Shown here piece after piece: positions 23,487 through 27,895 of a stretch of DNA of 27,895 nucleotides. Source of the stretch: a virus; IMG/VR virus record IMGVR_UViG_3300009430_000006, positions 1-27,895 of that record; one strand, given 5' to 3'. Each line of letters begins with the position of its first letter. Position 1 is the stretch's first letter. The position numbers and the translations under genes were made by a program. Below the pieces are notes generated by a model. The model was given only the letters and a program-made list of their open reading frames with translations, was not told where the DNA came from and did not search any database.

Positions 23487-23530
23487 GCATGTTGTTACGC
23501 AAAACCGGTGTCCACTTTTGCGCAACATGC
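23487..23530. repeat. REP palindrome 5 (between terminase and portal)
   Basis: GCATGTTG (23487-23494) pairs with CAACATGC (23523-23530) and GCAAAA with TTTTGC inside. The centre is AAAACCGGTGTCCACTTTT, nearly the family consensus. It lies in the 114-bp gap between the terminase stop (23532) and the portal start (23417). The remainder of that gap is AT-rich with a T-run near 23470-23485 but shows no gene. Confidence 0.85.
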
Positions 23531-23531
23531 T

Positions 23532-25199
23532 CTAATATCCCATAAAGGGGCTTGAACGCTCGCCTGGTGCCGTCTGGATCTGCTCATTGCCGGTCATCGC
23601 GCGCCCGCCATATTTCACAGCGCCAGACCAGAGCATTTCGAGCGCGTCCGGCCCGTCATCATGCGCGCCGGAGGGCCATTGCCGCAGCTGCTCAAGCAGG
23701 CTGGTCTGGCTGGCATGCAGGCGGATCAAACCCGCCGCGAGCGGGGGCTGCAACCGCTCGATGCGCAAGGCCTTGTCGGTGTTCGGGGTGATGGGGATGG
23801 CAGGCAGCGCTACCTCCTGCAACACGGCGCGCTTCATGAGTTCGGTGCGCAAAAATTCCTGAAACTGCACCGCCTCGATGAACCAGAGCGTCGGCTTGTA
23901 TTCCCGCGCCATGGCGATGGTGTCCTCGATGATGACATCCGGCAGGCGACGGCGGATCGAGGCCTCCACAACATCGAGCACGCCGTTCAGCGGGTTGAAC
24001 CCGCCGATCAGGATGGCCGAGGGGTCGCCATGCGTGCCGCGACGGCCCAGAGACGGATCAACAGCGCCGAAATAGATCAATTTCGGCACCTTCACCACCC
24101 AGAAACTGATCGCGCGGAACGGCGAATTCTCGCTGACAGGCTCACCCTGCTTCTCGCTCATGAAGGCGGTTTCGCTCGTGGCGCGCTTGACCATCAGGGC
24201 ATAAAGCGGCTCCACCTCCGGCCAGTTGACCACCGCGCCAAGATCCATCTCTTCGCGGTTCGCCTCGTAAAAGCCCCGCGCTTCCTCCTCATCGACATTG
24301 AGGAAGATTTCCTGCCATTGATCCCATAAATCCATCCGATCCGGGAAGGTGATCACGGCCCGCATATGCGTGACATCCATGCCCGGCTTGCGCGAAAGCC
24401 GGACGAGCACGCTGTCATAATGCAGCACTGTGCCGACGATGACGAGATCCATCGAGCCATCGGGCGGGCCAAGCTCGAAGATGGTTTTGAGAACCCAGCT
24501 TTCCAGCTTGTTGCGGTATTCGGGCGAGAGCACGTTCTCGTCGTTCTCGATATCATCGAGCAGCACGAGATCAGGCCGATAAGGCCCGAAGCGCTTGCCG
24601 CGCAATTTCTGGCGCGCACCTGCGCCCAGAATCATCACCTCGTTGCGGGTCACGATCTCGCCCTCGCGCCAGCGCCGCCCGGCACCCGCAAAGCCAGGGA
24701 AATCATAGGCAAGGCGCGGGTTGCTTTCGAGTTCGACCTTGATGGCCTCGACCATCAGGGCCGCCTGCTCATAGGTGTCCATCACCACCACCACGAAGCG
24801 CTTGGCTTGCCGCAACGCGCACCAGATCGGGAAAATCTGGCTGGCAATGGTGGATTTTGCCGCCCCGCGCGGGGCAATCGTCAGTTTCCTGTGCCCTTCG
24901 CGCCCTGCCGTCGCGGGCCTGGTCAGCATGCCCGGCAAATCGGCATAAAGATGCCTGTGAAGGCGCGAGGAGGGGGCCTTGATGTAATGCGGAAAATAGG
25001 TGCGGGCAAAAAACTCGAACCCGTCCTGCGCCATCACCTGTTCGATGCGGCTTTTCTGCGCCGCACCATCAGCCGGAAAGCCCGCAACCTCCACCTCGAT
25101 GCGGCTGCGCAAGGAGGCCTGCAAGGCCTGCACGGCTTTCGAGAAACCTGCCTTGCTGATGGCCTTCTTGACATCATAACCGGGGGCGAGCGCGCTCAT
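23532..25199 (-). CDS. terL: terminase large subunit (Mu gp28-like)
   Basis: The 555-residue protein is a packaging ATPase-nuclease. The Walker A-type loop APRGAAKST is at about 109-117, Walker B LVLLDDIEN at about 211-219, the coupling motif IVGTVLH at about 254-260. The C-terminal RNase H-like nuclease domain shows AVDPSLG (Asp about 381), WFIEAV (Glu about 442) and HDDGPDALEM (about 513-522). It cuts and pumps DNA into proheads, and in Mu-like phages packages headful DNA into host flank. The small partner is probably the DUF1804 gene three bases upstream. Confidence 0.95.
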   Translation of the reverse strand: MSALAPGYDVKKAISKAGFSKAVQALQASLRSRIEVEVAGFPADGAAQKSRIEQVMAQDGFEFFARTYFPHYIKAPSSRLHRHLYADLPGMLTRPATAGREGHRKLTIAPRGAAKSTIASQIFPIWCALRQAKRFVVVVMDTYEQAALMVEAIKVELESNPRLAYDFPGFAGAGRRWREGEIVTRNEVMILGAGARQKLRGKRFGPYRPDLVLLDDIENDENVLSPEYRNKLESWVLKTIFELGPPDGSMDLVIVGTVLHYDSVLVRLSRKPGMDVTHMRAVITFPDRMDLWDQWQEIFLNVDEEEARGFYEANREEMDLGAVVNWPEVEPLYALMVKRATSETAFMSEKQGEPVSENSPFRAISFWVVKVPKLIYFGAVDPSLGRRGTHGDPSAILIGGFNPLNGVLDVVEASIRRRLPDVIIEDTIAMAREYKPTLWFIEAVQFQEFLRTELMKRAVLQEVALPAIPITPNTDKALRIERLQPPLAAGLIRLHASQTSLLEQLRQWPSGAHDDGPDALEMLWSGAVKYGGRAMTGNEQIQTAPGERSSPFMGY

Positions 25200-25202
25200 G
25201 CC

Positions 25203-25703
25203 TCACCCGTAGCTCTGGCTCAGCGCTTCGCCAAAGGGTTCGAGCACCTCAAGCAGGGCGGGGGCGAGATCAGGCCGTGTGCGCCCGATAAAGTCGCCAA
25301 GCCGCGTCAGAACATCCATCGCGATGCCAAGTTCGGAGATTTTCGGCGAAACCTTGCCGGAAGCGGAAATCATTTTCGTGAAGCTGTCTGACAGGCTGGC
25401 AATGGTTTTCGCGCGGTCGATCGCCGAAAGCCCCTTTTCGGTTTTGAGATCCTCGATCGCGGCGCGGTGCTGGACGATATAATCCTCGATCACCTCGATC
25501 AGCACGGCATCAAGGCCATCGCCGGAAATGGTATTTGCCGCGCGCGAGGCCTCCCAGTCATCGCCATCGGCTTTTGCCTCGGCCTTCCAGCGCGCGATGG
25601 TGCGCTCCGGAATGCCTGTTGCCAGCGCGATCATCGGCAAGCCCTGCCGTTCGCGCACATAGCGGCGGCGCGCATCGCGCTTCTTGTCTCCATCATGCGC
25701 CAT
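25203..25703 (-). CDS. DUF1804 protein, probable small terminase subunit
   Basis: The 166-residue protein begins with a helix-turn-helix (ARRRYVRERQGLPMIALATGIPERTIARWKAEAKADGDDWEASRAAN, about 11-57), the DUF1804 hallmark in Mu-like phages. The rest is helical. A DNA-binding HTH followed directly by the large terminase gene is the standard arrangement of a small terminase, so recognition of the packaging site is the likely role. It is two bases after the preceding stop. Confidence 0.82.
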   Translation of the reverse strand: MAHDGDKKRDARRRYVRERQGLPMIALATGIPERTIARWKAEAKADGDDWEASRAANTISGDGLDAVLIEVIEDYIVQHRAAIEDLKTEKGLSAIDRAKTIASLSDSFTKMISASGKVSPKISELGIAMDVLTRLGDFIGRTRPDLAPALLEVLEPFGEALSQSYG

Positions 25704-25705
25704 GG

Positions 25706-25924
25706 TCAGTTTTTCCCGGAGAGCTTGCTGATGATGAGGGCAACAGCAACGGAGGTGATGCCGCCAGCCAGAGAACCGAAAGAGGCGGCGCGCGTCTCGG
25801 CATCGCGCATGCGCTCGTCGAGCTTGTCGAGTTTGCCGTCCATCTTGTTGAGGATCTCGGTTTGACCCTGCTGGATGGTTTCGACCCGTGTCAGCCTCTC
25901 GATGATTTCTGACGGCATGCTCAT
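25706..25924 (-). CDS. XhlA-like small membrane protein
   Basis: The 72-residue protein has a coiled-coil N-terminal two-thirds (ERLTRVETIQQGQTEILNKMDGKLDKLDERMRDAE) and one C-terminal membrane segment (about 50-66, GSLAGGITSVAVALIIS). This is the layout of haemolysin XhlA-type proteins and of small lysis-associated membrane proteins in phage late operons. It is coupled to the zinc-finger gene by ATGA. A lysis accessory role is inferred. Confidence 0.75.
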   Translation of the reverse strand: MSMPSEIIERLTRVETIQQGQTEILNKMDGKLDKLDERMRDAETRAASFGSLAGGITSVAVALIISKLSGKN

Positions 25925-26127
25925 AGCCTCATCCTTTCAGACTGTTCCTGGCACGCAACGCAGCGCGTTGCGAAAGGCGCGGCCTTGCGGCGCGCGGCGG
26001 GGATGTCGCAGCCGCAATCCTCGCATTCCACCGCGCCGGAGGGGCGGAGGCGATGCGCAAGGGCATGGCCGAGCAGGGCGCGCTCGGCATCGAGCCGTTC
26101 TTCGGCAAGATCCACTGCGTCACTCAT
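25921..26127 (-). CDS. TraR/DksA-type zinc-finger protein
   Basis: The start MSDAVDLAEERLDAERALLGHAL (ATG 26127) is chosen as it overlaps the o-spanin stop (ATGAGTGA). The 68-residue protein has a short N-terminal helix and a four-cysteine finger, CEDCG ... CVACQ (about 40-60). TraR-like proteins bind in the RNA polymerase secondary channel and mimic DksA plus ppGpp. Many Mu- and P2-like phages carry one. Here it would tune host transcription during late expression; that is inference. Confidence 0.85.
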   Translation of the reverse strand: MSDAVDLAEERLDAERALLGHALAHRLRPSGAVECEDCGCDIPAARRKAAPFATRCVACQEQSERMRL

Positions 26128-26383
26128 GCGATGCTCCAAGTGCGGCTTTGCGCCGGGTTTCGCATTCGCGCAGGGCGGCACGGTCGCCGCCCCACAGGCT
26201 CGCCACCTCGCGGGAGGAAACGGCGCGCTCGGGCACCCGCACGGGCGCGCGGCACGGCACGCGCGCGGCATCCGCCACGGCGGGGGCCGCCAGCACCGTG
26301 CGGATGACGGGCTCAGCGGGCGTTGAGCAGGCGGGCACGGCCAGCATCAAGGCCGCAATTGCCGCCATTCGGCAGGGCTGCAT
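26120..26383 (-). CDS. Rz1: o-spanin lipoprotein (Rz1-like)
   Basis: The ATG at 26383 has GGAGAG about 6 bases upstream and lies inside the i-spanin gene in another frame. The 87-residue product has a signal peptide ending in a lipobox (ALMLAVPAC, Cys about residue 19), after which the mature lipoprotein is Pro/Ala/Arg-rich and contains further cysteines. This is the pattern of Rz1-type outer-membrane spanins that pair with Rz to fuse the two membranes at lysis. The overlap with Rz is about 70 bases. Confidence 0.85.
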   Translation of the reverse strand: MQPCRMAAIAALMLAVPACSTPAEPVIRTVLAAPAVADAARVPCRAPVRVPERAVSSREVASLWGGDRAALRECETRRKAALGASHE

Positions 26384-26666
26384 TCTTTCTCTCCATATCG
26401 AGCAGGGTGTCGCGCAGGGCGGTGATTTCAGCCTCCGCCGCGCGCGACATCGTGGCGGTTTCGCGGTCGCGGCGGGTGCGCTCCGCCTCGGCCTCGGCAT
26501 TCGCGCGCATGATCGCGGCCTGCCAGAAGGTATCACGCGCCGCCTTTTCCCGCGCGATGCGGGCTTCGAACAATGCGTTGATTTCGAACAACAAACCGGC
26601 GACCACCACCAGAATAACGGCGGGTTTCACGAACTTGCGCAGAAGCGGAGCGAAAAGGGCGATCAT
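26313..26666 (-). CDS. Rz: i-spanin (Rz-like)
   Basis: The 117-residue protein has one N-terminal membrane segment (VKPAVILVVVAGLLFEI, about 13-29) followed by a long coiled-coil periplasmic part (FEARIAREKAARDTFWQAAIMRANAEAEAERTRRDRETATMSRAAEAEITALRD) and a short C-terminus with NGGNCGLD. This is the Rz topology. It overlaps the holin stop as ATGA and hosts the out-of-frame o-spanin start. Confidence 0.85.
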   Translation of the reverse strand: MIALFAPLLRKFVKPAVILVVVAGLLFEINALFEARIAREKAARDTFWQAAIMRANAEAEAERTRRDRETATMSRAAEAEITALRDTLLDMERKNAALPNGGNCGLDAGRARLLNAR

Positions 26667-26974
26667 GGCTGCGCCTCCTCACGATGCGGCTCCGGCGGCG
26701 GCCATTTCAGGCGCGGGCCGGGCTGTGCCGGTGATTTCAGCGCCATGGTGCGCATATCCATCGAGCCGAAGGCGCGGTGAATGCCGAGAATGGCGGCGAT
26801 GAGCGCCACCATGCTCGGTGCCATCACCCAGGCCATCTCGATGGCGAGGCGCTGGCCTGCCAACGCGCCCCCGGTGAGAGCAAGCAGCACGACCCAGCCG
26901 AGAACGAGCGACCAGCCAAGCGCCTGTTTGGTGGTGGAATAGGTGGGTTTCTGCAAAACCGCGCCCTCACGCAT
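26663..26974 (-). CDS. putative holin, two transmembrane segments
   Basis: The ATG at 26974 (MREGAVLQKPTYSTTKQ) overlaps the endolysin stop by 8 bases; a start 13 codons earlier would overlap more. The 103-residue protein has two hydrophobic helices (LGWSLVLGWVVLLALTGGALAG and AWVMAPSMVALIAAILGIHRAFG) and a polar, Pro-rich C-terminus. Size, two helices and placement between endolysin and spanins support a holin. No family is recognised with certainty. Confidence 0.75.
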   Translation of the reverse strand: MREGAVLQKPTYSTTKQALGWSLVLGWVVLLALTGGALAGQRLAIEMAWVMAPSMVALIAAILGIHRAFGSMDMRTMALKSPAQPGPRLKWPPPEPHREEAQP

Positions 26975-27566
26975 CACGCACCTCGTTTCCACCGGCAAGC
27001 GCGCGCTTCTCATGCGGCAGCAGCGGGCGCGCGAGGCGCACGGGCTTGTCGAACGGCGGGGGCAGTTTTGCCACGCCGCGCGGCCAGAAATGGCCCACGA
27101 GCCTGCTTTTCTGGAAGAAATCCACGCTCACGGCATCGCTCTGGTTGCCGCCGAGCCCGGCGAACATGATGCCATTCTCGCCCGCATAGAAAAACACATG
27201 GCCCGAAGCTGGCCCGCGCGAGGAGGAAATGACGGTGATGCAGCCAACCATCGGCGCATCGAGCCGTTCGAAAGCCCCCGAAATCGCAAAGCTGCGCGCC
27301 ATGGCGGATTGCGAGCCGGTAATGCCCGCCCCGGCCAGCATCGCGTTGATGAAAATGGCGCACCAGGGCACCACGCCATCCTCGCCCTCAAAGGGGAGAG
27401 CCGCGATTTTGCGATAGTCGAGAATGCGCGGGTTGCTGCCCTTGCCCGCAACCTCGGTTTCACCGAGTTCGGCCATGGCTTTGACCATCCAGGGCGGCAA
27501 AACCCAGTTGGTGAGGTGCGGCACGCGCTTCAAGGACTTGGCGCGGATATCGTCTTTCGTGCTCAT
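26967..27566 (-). CDS. endolysin, TIGR02594/CHAP-type cysteine hydrolase
   Basis: The 199-residue protein fits the TIGR02594 group of peptidoglycan hydrolases with a CHAP/NlpC-like fold: VPWCAIFINAMLAGAGITGSQSAMARSF with the catalytic Cys at about 69, SGHVFFYAGE with the His at about 123, and GGNQSDAVSVDFF with the Asn/Gln after it. It has no evident signal peptide, so it needs a holin, which is the next gene. GAGG precedes the ATG by five bases. It likely cleaves peptide bonds in the cell wall at lysis. Confidence 0.88.
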   Translation of the reverse strand: MSTKDDIRAKSLKRVPHLTNWVLPPWMVKAMAELGETEVAGKGSNPRILDYRKIAALPFEGEDGVVPWCAIFINAMLAGAGITGSQSAMARSFAISGAFERLDAPMVGCITVISSSRGPASGHVFFYAGENGIMFAGLGGNQSDAVSVDFFQKSRLVGHFWPRGVAKLPPPFDKPVRLARPLLPHEKRALAGGNEVRDA

Positions 27567-27660
27567 GGGGGCCTCGGCAAATCAATGGCGGTGAGGCACA
27601 TTACGCGCGCGCGCGGCGCTTTTTGGCGGGGCGATGCACCGCCGGAAACCACAAAAACTC
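27567..27660. promoter_or_regulatory. gap before the lysis genes, candidate late promoter position
   Basis: The 94-bp gap separates the HTH gene and the endolysin. It contains an alternating GC run (about 27604-27615) and an inverted GGCGG/CCGCC pair. Mu's late promoter Plys lies directly before its lysis gene, so a late promoter is expected here, but no convincing promoter bases were found. Confidence 0.25.
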
Positions 27661-27894
27661 TCAGCGGGACGCGTCAGATTTCAGGAAATCCTCGATATTG
27701 ATCTGACGGGGGTCGGCCTCGCGCCCCTTGCGGCCCATGGGGCGGGGCGAAGGCGCGCCGGAATTCAGGAGGCGCTTGACGCCGGAGCGCGTGAGGCCAA
27801 GGCTGCCCGCGATCTGGCTGTTCGTCAGCCCCTGCGCCGCCATGTCACGCGCGCGGCGCGCCCGCGCATCCGCCGTGATGAGCTTCAGGGGCAC
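27661..27894 (-). CDS. small HTH protein, start may lie outside the window
   Basis: The visible 77 residues contain a helix-turn-helix (ARRARDMAAQGLTNSQIAGSLGLTRSGVKRLL, about 12-43) like those of resolvase- and LuxR-type HTHs, then a basic Pro-rich stretch and a C-terminal INIEDFLKSDA. The first codon is a GTG at the very edge of the window, so the true start may be upstream. Its place directly before the lysis genes is that of the Mu late activator C, but I see no clear Mor/C family signature. A late-gene regulator is a guess from position. Confidence 0.65.
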   Translation of the reverse strand: MPLKLITADARARRARDMAAQGLTNSQIAGSLGLTRSGVKRLLNSGAPSPRPMGRKGREADPRQINIEDFLKSDASR

Positions 27895-27895
27895 A

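Noticed and set aside
1-27895. CRISPR arrays, tRNA or rRNA genes, integrase, DNA invertase, diversity-generating retroelement
   Set aside because: No regularly spaced direct repeats, no cloverleaf-like sequence, and no matching proteins or template/variable repeat pairs were seen; the fibre genes have no inverted second copies.

Overview
The window is the late (morphogenesis) half of a Mu-like transposable prophage, read from its right end. Every convincing gene is on the minus strand, so the phage's 5'->3' order runs from about 27.9 kb down to 0.2 kb. The DNA is GC-rich with alphaproteobacterial codon use. It contains repeated palindromes with the core AAAACCGG-NNN-CCACTTTT, a type I know from Hyphomicrobiales (Rhizobiales), so I infer a host of that order. 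No early genes (transposase A/B, repressor) are present; they would lie beyond the right edge.

Layout in phage order: (1) a small HTH protein cut at the right edge. (2) A lysis cassette: TIGR02594/CHAP-type endolysin, two-TM holin, i-spanin with an overlapping o-spanin. (3) A TraR/DksA zinc finger, an XhlA-like membrane protein and a DUF1804 packaging protein. (4) DNA packaging and head: large terminase, DUF935 portal, a Mu F-like minor head protein with a C-terminal PBECR2-type nuclease domain, gpG-like protein, protease I with a nested scaffold start, a DUF2190-like cement protein, major capsid, DUF1320 and DUF1834 head-tail proteins. (5) A contractile tail whose parts are P2-like: sheath FI, tube FII, chaperones E/E', tape measure, U, X, D, V, W, J, I, then tail fibre. 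(6) A tail-tip/fibre accessory set including DUF1353 and an arabinofuranosidase-B-like domain protein. (7) A D12-class adenine methyltransferase as last gene, the position mom has in Mu.

The prophage right end is placed near base 171. Two copies of a 13-bp motif spaced exactly 22 bp (185-219) look like transposase end-binding sites. Immediately outside, a host palindromic repeat has an intact left arm (110-129) while its right arm breaks off at about 172, as if the phage had inserted into it.

The most notable items are: a GGGAAAC slippery heptamer fusing tail chaperone E to a 51-codon E' gene; two homopolymer-associated frame breaks in tail genes (A7 in gpD, G9 in the tape measure); the toxin-like nuclease domain on the minor head protein; five host-type REP palindromes sitting precisely in gaps of the late operon; and a Mu-type head joined to a P2-type tail whose gene order is a permutation of P2's. 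Domain and family names are assigned by eye from sequence motifs; no database search was run.
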